From contig CACWJZ010000029.1 in assembly GCA_902761365.1 (NCBI GenBank), forward strand, positions 1 through 38,487: a stretch of DNA of 38,487 nucleotides, read 5' to 3'. This DNA comes from an uncultured Eubacteriales bacterium. GTDB taxonomy: Bacteria; Bacillota; Clostridia; Christensenellales; CAG-138. The notes below the pieces were generated by a model. It saw nothing but the letters and a program-made list of their open reading frames with translations, did not search any database and was not told the origin of the DNA. Below are positions 24,793-33,150 of this stretch, one piece after another (within the stretch, counting starts at the first letter, position 1; each line of letters opens with the position of its first letter). The position numbers were made by a program, and so were the translations under genes.

Positions 24793-25497
24793 TCAGTTCC
24801 GGCGCCGGTTCCCGTTCACCAGCATGAAGAACCGGAGGAAGGAGAGGAGGGAGCCGAGGGCGGCGAGGACGTAGGTCCAGGCGGCGGCGCTCAAAACCTT
24901 CCTGGCGTCGCCCCGGTTCGAATAGTCGATATACCCGCCTCGATCCAGCAGCTCCATCCCCCGCTGGCTGGCGTTCAGCTCCACGGGCAGGGTGATCAGC
25001 TGGAAGAGGAACATGGCCCCGTAGAGGACCAGGCCGATGACCGCCAGGGGGTAGAGGTTCATAAACAGGCCGATCAGGATCATATAGGGGCCGAAGGTGG
25101 CGCCGATGTTGGCCACGGGCAGCACGGTCGTGCGCCACTTGATGGGTGCGTAGTCCTCCTGATACTGGAGCACGTGGCCGATCTCGTGGGCCGCGATGGC
25201 CAGCGCCGCCACGGACGTGCCGTTGTACACCTCCGTGGACAGGCCCACGGTGCCGTTCCTGGGGTCGTAGTGGTCGGTCAGCGTCCCCTGGACGGGGTGG
25301 ACGGTGACCTGGCTGCCGTTGTCCCAGAGCATCTCCTGGGCGGCCTCGCTGGCCGTGATGCCCCGGGCGGCGGGGACGCTGTTGTAGCGCTTGAAGACCC
25401 GGCGGACCTTGCCCTGGGCGATCAGGCTCAGGACGAAGACCACGATCAGGGCCAGCATAAGGGTCTCGTAGCTGACGTAGACGCCAAAAATCCGCAT
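24793..25497 (-). CDS. yugP: YugP-type membrane zinc metallopeptidase (PF04298)
   Basis: This membrane protein has 234 residues: an N-terminal helix (about 10-27), a zinc-protease motif AAHEIGHVLQYQE (HEIGH near residues 104-108) and then three hydrophobic segments (about 125-175 and 205-225). The later Glu ligand is probably in VELNASQRG, as is usual for this family. The family is widespread in Firmicutes; physiological substrates are not known. The start at 25497 has AGGAGG at 8-nt spacing. It is divergent from asnS and first in a four-gene minus-strand cluster. Confidence 0.9.
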   Translation of the reverse strand: MRIFGVYVSYETLMLALIVVFVLSLIAQGKVRRVFKRYNSVPAARGITASEAAQEMLWDNGSQVTVHPVQGTLTDHYDPRNGTVGLSTEVYNGTSVAALAIAAHEIGHVLQYQEDYAPIKWRTTVLPVANIGATFGPYMILIGLFMNLYPLAVIGLVLYGAMFLFQLITLPVELNASQRGMELLDRGGYIDYSNRGDARKVLSAAAWTYVLAALGSLLSFLRFFMLVNGNRRRN

Positions 25498-25528
25498 GCG
25501 GAAAGCCTCCTTTCCCTTCTATGGCACC

Positions 25529-25557
25529 AGTATACCACGGTATCGGCGAATTTACCA
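25529..25557 (-). promoter_or_regulatory. yugP promoter, extended -10
   Basis: On the minus strand CGTGG-TATACT (-10 at 25529-25534) with a weak -35 (TGGTAA) 17 bp upstream. It is almost back to back with the asnS promoter. Confidence 0.6.
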
Positions 25558-25585
25558 TTGCACATGAAAAAAAACGTGGTATACT
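25558..25585 (+). promoter_or_regulatory. asnS promoter, extended -10
   Basis: TTGCAC (25558-25563), a 16-bp A-rich spacer, then TATACT (25580-25585) preceded by CGTGG. No T-box leader is seen in the 30-base gap to the start codon. Confidence 0.7.
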
Positions 25586-25618
25586 AAGGAGAATATTTTG
25601 TGAAAAGAGGACAACGCT

Positions 25619-26995
<1,377 letters not shown>

Positions 26996-27007
26996 ACCTT
27001 TTCTTTT

Positions 27008-27043
27008 GCGACTTTTTCTCTTGATACAAAGAGAAAAAGTCGC
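27008..27043 (+). repeat. 3'-UTR stem-loop family, copy 4
   Basis: A perfect 15-bp stem (27008-27022 with 27029-27043) with a 6-nt loop lies 12 bases after the asnS stop. The core is as in copies 2 and 3, with basal pairs GCGAC/GTCGC; an AAAAAGAGAAACTC tail overlaps the leader of the DUF368 gene. Confidence 0.85.
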
Positions 27044-27071
27044 CCAAAAAGAGAAACTCGAGAAGAGAGCT

Positions 27072-27959
27072 ATGAAATACGTAATCGCTATACTTAAAGG
27101 AATTCTGGTGGGCCTCGCGGTACTGATCCCCGGGGTCAGCGGCGGGTCCATGATCATGACCATGGGCATCTATGAGCAGGCCATCTCCATCACCAGCCGG
27201 GATAAGAAGGTCCGGCGGGCGGCCATCATCTTCCTGATCCCCTACGGCATCGGCATCGTGGTGGGCATTTTGGGCCTGGCCTTCGTGATCAAGTGGCTCA
27301 TGGAGCGGTATCTCTTTGAGACCGCCCTCTGCTTCATCGGCATGATTTTGGGGAGCCTCCCCATGCTCTACAAGAAGGTGAAGGGGGCGAAGTTCTCCGT
27401 GATCGGCGCGGTGATGTTCGTGCTCATGGTGGTCATCATGATCGCTCTTCCCCACCTCTCCGGCAGCGCGGGCAGCGAGGGGCACCTGACCATCGGCGTG
27501 GGCGGCGCCATCATGGCCGTCATCCTGGGCTTCATCGGCGCGGGCACCATGATCGTGCCGGGCATCTCCGGCTCCATGGTCATGCTGGTGCTGGGCTACT
27601 ATAACGACATCATCGGCCACATCACGGGCCTGAAGGAGGTCGTGAAGGGCGGCCTCTCCGGCGCGGCCATCCCCTGGGGCCACGTGTTCGCCCTGGGCTT
27701 CTTCGCCGTCGGCGCTCTGCTGGGGCTGCTGCTGGTGAGCCGGTGGATCAAGTGGCTCCTGGGCCACTGCCCTGTCCCCACCTATTACGCCATCATGGGC
27801 CTCATGCTCGCCTCCCCCTACCCCATCTTCATCAAGTCCGGCCTGAACTTCGCCGGCATTGGCGCGGGGCACCTTGTTGCGGGCTGCGTCACCCTCGTCC
27901 TGGGCTTTGCTCTCGCTCTGTTCCTCGATAAACAGGGGGAGAAAGCCGAGAAAGCTTGA
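27072..27959 (+). CDS. DUF368 membrane protein (PopT-type undecaprenyl-phosphate translocase family)
   Basis: This integral membrane protein has 295 residues and about eight to nine hydrophobic segments. It carries the two internal-repeat signatures of DUF368: LIPGVSGGSMIM near residue 20 and IVPGISGSMVMLVLG near 165. Recent work on this family identifies members as undecaprenyl-phosphate flippases that recycle the cell-wall lipid carrier. The start is the ATG at 27072, just behind GAGAAGAGAGC; the upstream in-frame extension consists of the stem-loop sequence and is not protein-like. It probably shares transcription with asnS. Its stop codon lies inside the -35 box of the thiT promoter. Confidence 0.88.
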   Translation: MKYVIAILKGILVGLAVLIPGVSGGSMIMTMGIYEQAISITSRDKKVRRAAIIFLIPYGIGIVVGILGLAFVIKWLMERYLFETALCFIGMILGSLPMLYKKVKGAKFSVIGAVMFVLMVVIMIALPHLSGSAGSEGHLTIGVGGAIMAVILGFIGAGTMIVPGISGSMVMLVLGYYNDIIGHITGLKEVVKGGLSGAAIPWGHVFALGFFAVGALLGLLLVSRWIKWLLGHCPVPTYYAIMGLMLASPYPIFIKSGLNFAGIGAGHLVAGCVTLVLGFALALFLDKQGEKAEKA

Positions 27960-27984
27960 CAAACGCCTGAAAACAGTCTATACT
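27956..27984 (+). promoter_or_regulatory. Consensus promoter of the thiT riboswitch transcript
   Basis: TTGACA (27956-27961), a 17-bp spacer and TATACT (27979-27984). The -35 overlaps the TGA stop of the DUF368 gene (27957-27959). The expected RNA start is about 27990, at the riboswitch 5' end. Confidence 0.88.
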
Positions 27985-27989
27985 TCCTC

Positions 27990-28078
27990 TTGATCGCAGG
28001 GGCGGCCGTTCCCGTGGGAATGACCTGAGAAGCACCCTTGGAACCTGTTGGGTAATGCCATCGGAGGAAGCGGCGCTA
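27990..28078 (+). ncRNA. TPP riboswitch (THI element)
   Basis: The conserved THI-box pieces occur in order: AGGGGCGGCC, the pyrimidine-sensing CTGAGA, ACCCTTGGAACCTG, GGGTAATGCCATCGG and GAGGAAG. A variable hairpin (GTTCCCGTGGGAAT) stands at the P3 position. It senses thiamine pyrophosphate and lies directly upstream of a terminator and the thiT gene, so high TPP should turn thiamine uptake off. Confidence 0.95.
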
Positions 28079-28089
28079 TAGCAGTTTTT

Positions 28090-28123
28090 CCGCATCGTTG
28101 CCTAACGGTGCGGATTTTGTTTT
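28090..28123 (+). terminator. Riboswitch-controlled terminator before thiT
   Basis: CCGCATCGTT (28090-28099) pairs with AACGGTGCGG (28104-28113), with one G-U, followed by ATTTTGTTTT. Its position between aptamer and thiT ribosome binding site fits transcriptional attenuation. Confidence 0.88.
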
Positions 28124-28139
28124 ACAGGAGGAGTTTTGT

Positions 28140-28787
28140 ATGTTCGTGAATGAATTCGTGCTCTTGGAGAAGCTCGGCAAGATGACCGGGCGGCAGTGGG
28201 GCTTTGCCATCGGCGCCCTGGTGGTCATGGTCGGGCTGCTCATCTACCTGGCCAAGCGCCCTGAAAAGCAAGGCAAGACGGACGTTCGCGCCCTGACCTA
28301 CGGCGCCCTGTGCATGGCCATGAGCTTCGTGCTGAGCTACATCAAGCTGTGGTCCATGCCCCTGGGCGGCAGCGTCACCCTGGCCTCCATGCTGCCCCTC
28401 TTGTGGTACAGCAACAAGTTCGGCGTGAAGAACGGCCTCATCGCCGGGGCGGCCTACGGCCTGCTGCAGCTCATCCAGAAGCCGGAGATCTACCACTGGG
28501 TCCAGGTCCTGCTGGACTACCCCCTGGCGTTCATGATGCTGGGCCTCGCCGGCTCCGTGAAGAACCTGCAGCTGGGCTCCATCATCGGCGTGGCTGGCCG
28601 CTGGGTCTGCCACATCCTCTCCGGCGCCATCTTCTTTGCCGAGTGGGTGCCCGAGGGCTGGTCCAACGCCTGGGTCTACTCCGCCGCCTACAACGGGGCG
28701 TACCTGCTGGTGGACCTGATCATCTGCCTGGTGCTCTCCTTCATCCTGGCCAAGGCCCTGGATCGGATCCCCACGGGGCGGAAGTAA
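28140..28787 (+). CDS. thiT: ThiT, ECF transporter S component for thiamine
   Basis: ThiT is the membrane substrate-capture subunit that works with a shared ECF ATPase/T-component module (not encoded in this window) to import thiamine. The protein has 215 residues: an extra N-terminal helix (about 20-40), then six core hydrophobic segments with the family motifs GGSVTLASMLPLLWYS, the YGLLQL turn, YPLAFMMLGLAG and GRWVCHILSGAIFFAEW. The ATG at 28140 has AGGAGGAG upstream; the longer open frame starts inside the riboswitch terminator and is not used. Regulation by the TPP riboswitch supports the substrate. Confidence 0.93.
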   Translation: MFVNEFVLLEKLGKMTGRQWGFAIGALVVMVGLLIYLAKRPEKQGKTDVRALTYGALCMAMSFVLSYIKLWSMPLGGSVTLASMLPLLWYSNKFGVKNGLIAGAAYGLLQLIQKPEIYHWVQVLLDYPLAFMMLGLAGSVKNLQLGSIIGVAGRWVCHILSGAIFFAEWVPEGWSNAWVYSAAYNGAYLLVDLIICLVLSFILAKALDRIPTGRK

Positions 28788-28851
28788 CGCTGTTTCAACG
28801 GAATTCAGCCCGCTGCAAATGGTCTGCCGCCTTCTACGACAGCCTGAGAAT

Positions 28852-28899
28852 TAACAGCTTGTTAACCCCATTGTCGCAACGTTGACAAGTATATATGCT
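28852..28899 (+). promoter_or_regulatory. Possible promoter and palindromic site before the NlpC/P60-like lipoprotein
   Basis: The palindrome TTAACAGCTTGTTAA (28852-28866) is followed by TTGTCG (28871-28876), 17 bp and TATGCT (28894-28899). A TTGACA at 28882 has no partner at proper spacing. The palindrome could be an operator. Confidence 0.4.
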
Positions 28900-28926
28900 A
28901 CAGTGCAGGATATGGAGGTATATCGT

Positions 28927-29613
28927 ATGAAACGAGCCTTTTGTATCCTGCTTTTTTGTGCTCTGCTGCTGACGGGCTGCGAGGTGGCGCCCACGAACAT
29001 CGTCAACGACCTGGCGCCGGACGAGCCCATCCGCATCGTGGCCGTCGCCGAGAGCATCCTGCCCGCGACGCCGGTGCCCACGGCCACCCCCGTGCTCACC
29101 CTGCCGCCCACCAAGGCCCCCACGCCCGAGCCCACGGCTACCCCCGTGCCCACGGACACCCCGGAGCCCCTGAAGCCGAAGGAGACACCCGCGCCCACGG
29201 CGGAGCCCACGCCCACGCCACCCGACGTGAGCCAGGGGGAGATGCTCATCATGGTCGCCCAGCAGTACATCAACTACCCCTATGCCCGGGGCGGCAAGTC
29301 CCCGGAGAAGGGGTTCGACCCCAGCGGGTTCGTGTACTGGTGCTTGAAGGAGATGGGCCAGAAGGTGAAGCGCCGGACCTCCGCCGGGTACGCCGAGGAG
29401 GAGAAATGGCAGCGGATCTCCCGCCTCAGCGACCTGCAGCCCGGGGATCTGGTCTTCTTCCGGACCGGCGACAACGAGAACATCAACTGCGTGTGCATCT
29501 ATCTGGGTGAGAACCGGATGATCTACCCCTCCACCAGCAAGCAGACGGTCATCATCACCGAGATCAACAGCTATTGGACCAACGCCTTTCAGTGGGCCCG
29601 GAGGGTATTCTGA
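28927..29613 (+). CDS. Lipoprotein with catalytically inactive NlpC/P60-like domain
   Basis: This protein has 228 residues. A lipoprotein signal (LLFCALLLTGC) places Cys20 as the lipid-modified residue. A Thr/Pro/Ala-rich spacer (about 45-100) leads to an NlpC/P60 domain that aligns closely with the enzyme at 15856-18054 (YARGGKSPEKGFDPSGFVYWCLK, against [22 protein letters not shown]). The catalytic Cys is replaced by Pro132 (codon CCC) and the catalytic His by Cys188 (SGHVGIYIG becomes INCVCIYLG). The fold seems complete and not decaying, so it is probably a wall-binding or regulatory pseudo-hydrolase. The ATG at 28927 follows a TATGGAGGT ribosome binding site; the stop overlaps the start of the CAT-like gene by one base. 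Confidence 0.88.
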   Translation: MKRAFCILLFCALLLTGCEVAPTNIVNDLAPDEPIRIVAVAESILPATPVPTATPVLTLPPTKAPTPEPTATPVPTDTPEPLKPKETPAPTAEPTPTPPDVSQGEMLIMVAQQYINYPYARGGKSPEKGFDPSGFVYWCLKEMGQKVKRRTSAGYAEEEKWQRISRLSDLQPGDLVFFRTGDNENINCVCIYLGENRMIYPSTSKQTVIITEINSYWTNAFQWARRVF

Positions 29614-30254
29614 TGGGGGATAGCTATATCGATGTGGCGATCTGGCCCCGGCGGGACGCCTATCAGCTTTTCTCCCGGGGGTATCTGCCCTTCTTCGCTT
29701 TGACCACGCCCCTCGATGTGACGGAGTTGGTCCGGTTCACCAAAAGAGAAGGGTTGTCCTTCTACCGGGCCATGGTGTATAGTGTGACCAGGGCCATGAA
29801 TGAGCTGGAGCCCTTTCGGCTGCGCATCCGCAAGGAGGGCATCGCCGTGTGCGACACCGTCTCCCCCTCCTACACCACCGCGGGGCGAGACGGGGCCTTC
29901 GGCATCTGCAACGTGAACTATCTGCCCGGGGAGACCATGGAGGATTTCTGTCGCCGGGCCTTGCGCGTGGAGGCGGCCCAGAAAGAGAACATGGCCAATG
30001 AGGACGAGGTGCGGGACGACCTCATCTTCCTCTCCTGCGTGCCCTGGTTCGTCACCACCGGCGTGATGCAGGAGATGCCCCTCGACCCCGACGACAGCTT
30101 CCCCCGGGTCCTGTGGGACCGGGTGCATGAGGAGAAGGGGCGGAAGCTGGTGAACTTCACCGTGCAGCTCAACCACCGGCTCCTGGACGGGAGCCACGTG
30201 CGGGACCTGCTTCTTTGCATGCACGAGCTCATGGGGCCCCGGCGGGAGCTTTGA
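29613..30254 (+). CDS. Chloramphenicol acetyltransferase-like acyltransferase
   Basis: This cytoplasmic CoA-dependent acyltransferase of the CAT fold has 213 residues. The catalytic segment QLNHRLLDGSHVRDLL (about 189-204) has the H-x3-D-G motif of CAT proteins; other matches are FFALTTPLDVTELV and FYRAMVYSVTRAMNE near the N terminus and FGICNVNY, where CATs have the trimer-contact strand. The family includes true chloramphenicol resistance enzymes and many relatives of unknown substrate, and drug resistance should not be assumed. The start ATG 29613 is coupled to the preceding lipoprotein stop (TGATG), with GGAGGG nine bases upstream. Confidence 0.85.
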   Translation: MGDSYIDVAIWPRRDAYQLFSRGYLPFFALTTPLDVTELVRFTKREGLSFYRAMVYSVTRAMNELEPFRLRIRKEGIAVCDTVSPSYTTAGRDGAFGICNVNYLPGETMEDFCRRALRVEAAQKENMANEDEVRDDLIFLSCVPWFVTTGVMQEMPLDPDDSFPRVLWDRVHEEKGRKLVNFTVQLNHRLLDGSHVRDLLLCMHELMGPRREL

Positions 30255-30265
30255 AAGGATAGGAT

Positions 30266-30988
30266 ATGGAAAAGCCGTTCTACAAGCGTAAAGGGGTGCT
30301 GATCCTGGCCGTGCTGGTCGGGTTTCTGCTGCTGTTCGTGGCGGTGACGGCGGCCACGGTGTCCGCTGCCCGACGGCGGGAGCTGAACGCCACGCCCACG
30401 CCCTCCAACATCCCTACGGAATCGCCCACGCCCACGCCTCTGCCCAACTACCACGCCCTATCCTTCGACCCGGACCTTGGCAGGATGGAGGGCATGAACG
30501 CCGTGCCCGAGGACTATCGGCAGGAGCTGGGCCGGGCGTTTTGGGTGGACATCACCCCCGCCAACGAGCCCGTGACCGGGTACACCCTCTTTCGGCACGT
30601 GGAGCTGGGCTACAGCTTCCTGCTCCTGCCCGACGGCCGGTATCTGCGGCTGGGCGAGCCCACCGAGGGCTGCGGCGTGGTGAACGCCCTGTTTGCGGAC
30701 CTGGATGCCGACGACGGCTGGGAGCTGGTCTACACCTACACCACGGAGACCGAAGCGGGCCCCGCTGCCCGGGTGGGCTGGCTGGACCTCGGGACCCTGG
30801 AAAACCGGGATGCCGCGTTCCTGCTCAAAAACAGCGCCCTGGCCCTGGCCGACGACAAGGGCCGCCTGATCCTCTACCGGGCGACCCTGCAGACCACGGA
30901 TTCCCGGGGCTTCTACGCCATCGACTTCGTCGCCCCCCTGGGCGAGCTTATGGAGCGCGACGGCGCACTGTTCTTAGAGATAGAATAG
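30266..30988 (+). CDS. Membrane-anchored extracellular protein of unknown function
   Basis: This protein has 240 residues: a short basic tail, one membrane helix (about 12-33, LILAVLVGFLLLFVAVTAATV), a TP-rich spacer (about 41-60) and an extracellular domain with no family I recognise. The FADLDADDGWELVYTYTTE segment resembles the Asp-rich repeat of FG-GAP/VCBS-type beta-propeller blades, and a similar segment occurs in the lipoprotein at 33151. Start ATG 30266 has GAAAGGATAGG upstream and is 11 bases after the CAT-like gene, so it is the third gene of that operon. Confidence 0.75.
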   Translation: MEKPFYKRKGVLILAVLVGFLLLFVAVTAATVSAARRRELNATPTPSNIPTESPTPTPLPNYHALSFDPDLGRMEGMNAVPEDYRQELGRAFWVDITPANEPVTGYTLFRHVELGYSFLLLPDGRYLRLGEPTEGCGVVNALFADLDADDGWELVYTYTTETEAGPAARVGWLDLGTLENRDAAFLLKNSALALADDKGRLILYRATLQTTDSRGFYAIDFVAPLGELMERDGALFLEIE

Positions 30989-31033
30989 GGGTATATACAA
31001 AGCACGCCCCTCGCTTGTCAGAAAGGGGCAATC

Positions 31034-31100
31034 AAAGAGCTTTCATTGGGGATAAAAAGGAAAGGTTTCTATCCTCTTATCCCCTGTGAAAGCTCTTTTT
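31034..31100 (+). terminator. Large two-part terminator between convergent operons
   Basis: AAAGAGCTTTCA (31034-31045) pairs with TGAAAGCTCTTT (31087-31098), and an inner GGGGATAA (31048-31055) pairs with TTATCCCC (31077-31084). TTTTT follows at 31096-31100. It closes the plus-strand operon; the A-rich left flank lets it act from the minus strand too. Confidence 0.88.
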
Positions 31101-31122
31101 GGCTATAAAACAGGAGTTTAGT

Positions 31123-31515
31123 TTATTCTATGCCTGTGTCCGTGATCCGCTTCAGGATGGCCGCGTCGGCGGGGCAGAAGGCGTAGAGGGGGATGTCGGA
31201 TGGGGCGATGAAACGGATGTCCGCGTGCTCCAGCTTCTGGGGTCGCCCGGCGACGATGCTTGCGCGAAAGAGGGTCAGGTGGATGGTGATGTCCGGGTAC
31301 ACGTGGTCCACCTCCATGTAGATGGGGCCGGGGGCCACCGCGACGCCCAGCTCCTCCCGGCACTCCCGGACGAGGGCTTCGGCCCGGGTCTCGCCGGGCT
31401 CCACCTTCCCGCCCACGAACTCCCACAGGAGCCCCCGGGCCTTGTGGGCCGGGCGCTGACAGATCATGAACTTGCCGTCTTCGACCACCAGGGCCGCCAC
31501 CACGTCCACCGCCAT
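31123..31515 (-). CDS. NUDIX hydrolase, MutT-like
   Basis: This protein has 130 residues, the classic MutT size. The NUDIX box is fully canonical: GGKVEPGETRAEALVREC followed by REELGV. The N-terminal VAALVVEDGKFMICQRP and EFVGGK match the 8-oxo-dGTP pyrophosphatase group, so nucleotide-pool cleansing is the likely role, although other NTP substrates are possible. The start at 31515 lies only three bases after the stop of the Cof-type HAD gene on the same strand, with no strong ribosome binding site of its own, so it depends on translational coupling. Confidence 0.9.
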   Translation of the reverse strand: MAVDVVAALVVEDGKFMICQRPAHKARGLLWEFVGGKVEPGETRAEALVRECREELGVAVAPGPIYMEVDHVYPDITIHLTLFRASIVAGRPQKLEHADIRFIAPSDIPLYAFCPADAAILKRITDTGIE

Positions 31516-31518
31516 AGC

Positions 31519-32352
31519 TTAGAGGCTGGGGATCACGTCCCGGATCAGGGTGACCATGGGGTCGTCGTTGTGGGAGGGCAGGATGTGGGCGCAGAGGGCC
31601 TTCACCTCGGGGATGGCGTTCTCGGGGCAGCAGGCCACGTCCGCCGCCTCCAACAGCTCCACGTCGTTCCAGTAATCGCCCACGGCGATCAGCGTCCGGC
31701 CTCGATAGACGGGCAGGGTCCGCAGGGCACGGACGCCGGCGCCCTTGTTCATGTCCTGGGGCAGCAGCTCCTGATACTTGCCTATCTTCACCACGTCCGT
31801 GGTCCCCTCCACCAGGCTCAATCGCCGGTCGTATCCCTTCTCCTTCAGGTACGCCCGCATGAGCGATAGGGCGTCCACCTCCCGCTCCAACAGGACCGTT
31901 TTGATCCAGGTCTTGGTGAGAAGCTGGTCCATGGGCAGCCGGGTGGTGGGCTGGTGGATGCGCAAAAACTCCGGATCCGCCTTCTCCAGGGGGGAGGCGT
32001 AGTAGATGCCGTCGGTGGTGTACACCTGCAGATCCAGGGGCCAGTCCATCTCCAGGCAGTGGAGCAGCACGTCCTTCGCCGCGTCCATGTCCATGGGGAT
32101 GGCGCTGATGTACCGCCGGTGGACGAAGTCGTAGACCGCCGCCCCGTTGAGGCACACGGAGGGGCCGTTCAGGGGCACGTCCGGCAGGTGCCGCCGGGCG
32201 TTCCGGGGCTCTCGGCCCGTGGCCACGGCAAAGAGCCCGCCCCCGGCGATGAACGCGCGGATGGCGGCCCGACTGGCCGGGGTGACCTCCCCGCGGCTGT
32301 CGAACAGCGTCCCATCGAGATCGGTCAAAATGGCTGCTTGGTCATAGCGCAT
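31519..32352 (-). CDS. Cof-type HAD-IIB family phosphatase
   Basis: This cytoplasmic sugar-phosphate or cofactor phosphatase of the Cof/YbiV group has 277 residues. Motif I is LTDLDGTLFDS (Asp11 and Asp13), motif II is AVATGRE, a C2-type cap spans about 85-190, the motif III Lys is in DMNKGAGVRAL, and motif IV is VGDYWNDVELLEAAD. Substrates of this group range over sugar phosphates, FMN and PLP and cannot be told apart by sequence. The start at 32352 has ACGAGG at good spacing. It forms a two-gene unit with the MutT-like gene. Confidence 0.92.
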   Translation of the reverse strand: MRYDQAAILTDLDGTLFDSRGEVTPASRAAIRAFIAGGGLFAVATGREPRNARRHLPDVPLNGPSVCLNGAAVYDFVHRRYISAIPMDMDAAKDVLLHCLEMDWPLDLQVYTTDGIYYASPLEKADPEFLRIHQPTTRLPMDQLLTKTWIKTVLLEREVDALSLMRAYLKEKGYDRRLSLVEGTTDVVKIGKYQELLPQDMNKGAGVRALRTLPVYRGRTLIAVGDYWNDVELLEAADVACCPENAIPEVKALCAHILPSHNDDPMVTLIRDVIPSL

Positions 32353-32383
32353 GGCGTGTACCTCGTTTCATGGTGGTACAGGC

Positions 32384-32412
32384 AGTATACCATGTTTCGC
32401 GGCCGTTGTCAC
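32384..32412 (-). promoter_or_regulatory. Promoter of the HAD/MutT-like unit
   Basis: On the minus strand GTGACA (32407-32412), 17 bp, then TATACT (32384-32389) preceded by CATGG, giving an extended -10 with a good -35. Confidence 0.75.
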
Positions 32413-32480
32413 GGACTATCATTCCACGGGGCGATCACCAGAGGCGATGTAAAGCCTCTGTTAATCTTCGCTCCTACCGA

Positions 32481-32509
32481 TTGACAGCAAGAGGGAGTGA
32501 GGATATAGT
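32481..32509 (+). promoter_or_regulatory. bioY promoter
   Basis: A consensus TTGACA (32481-32486), 17 bp, and TATAGT (32504-32509). No BirA-type GTTAAC operator pair was seen around it. Confidence 0.85.
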
Positions 32510-32544
32510 ATGAATATATATTGGAGAAGTATGGAGTAACGGCG

Positions 32545-33072
32545 ATGAATCGATTGAACCCCAAGGACGTGGCACTGGTGGGCCTGTTTGCGGCCCTGAT
32601 CGTCATCTGTGCCTGGATCAGCATCCCCCTGGGCCCGGTGCCCGTGACGCTGCAGACCTTTGCCGTGTTCCTGGCGGCGGCCCTGCTGGGGAGCAAGCGG
32701 GGGACCCTGGCCGTGGGGGTATACATCCTCCTGGGCGTGGTGGGCCTGCCTGTGTTCTCCGGGTTCAAGGGGCTGAACCCCCTGACCTTCGGCTACGTGC
32801 TGGGCTTCTTGCCCCTGGGCATGCTGACCGCGGCGGCGGAGAAGCTGTTCCCGAAGAGAAAGCTGGCCCTGCCCCTGGGCATGGCTACGGGGCTTTTGGT
32901 CTGCTACCTTATCGGCACGGTCTGGTTCTACTACGTGATGCACTTTCGGGGCACGGAATACGGCTTCGGCAAGATCTTGAGCCTCTGCGTGGTGCCCTTC
33001 ATCCTGCCGGATCTGGTCAAGATGGGACTGGCCTGGTTCCTGGCCCAGAAGCTGGGGAAGTATGTGAAATAG
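32545..33072 (+). CDS. bioY: BioY, ECF transporter S component for biotin
   Basis: BioY captures biotin in the membrane, alone or with an ECF energising module. The protein has 175 residues and six hydrophobic segments. Family features are the opening ALVGLFAALIVICAWISIPL, then PVPVTLQTFAVFLAAALLG, and GVYILLGVVGLPVFSGFKG. The following segment is unusual: where BioY proteins typically have a GPTGGYLLGF-like loop, this one reads NPLTFGYVLGF and is a few residues shorter, which may alter ligand binding or mark a subfamily. The ATG at 32545 is chosen because GGAGT lies nine bases upstream; an in-frame TTG at 32521 is less likely. It has its own promoter. Confidence 0.88.
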   Translation: MNRLNPKDVALVGLFAALIVICAWISIPLGPVPVTLQTFAVFLAAALLGSKRGTLAVGVYILLGVVGLPVFSGFKGLNPLTFGYVLGFLPLGMLTAAAEKLFPKRKLALPLGMATGLLVCYLIGTVWFYYVMHFRGTEYGFGKILSLCVVPFILPDLVKMGLAWFLAQKLGKYVK

Positions 33073-33150
33073 GCCCAGATGCACGCTGTTGCAACCTTTT
33101 CGGCATATCCGGGGTGTTATGGGAAAAGGGAAGAAAGGAGGATCGTCCCA

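Noticed and set aside
25586-25618. T-box leader in front of asnS
   Set aside because: The gap between promoter and start codon is far too short for a T-box and has no AGGGTGG-like sequence.
29613-30254. Chloramphenicol resistance gene
   Set aside because: The CAT fold and H-x3-D-G motif are present, but many family members do not act on chloramphenicol and the operon context is envelope proteins, so resistance is not claimed.
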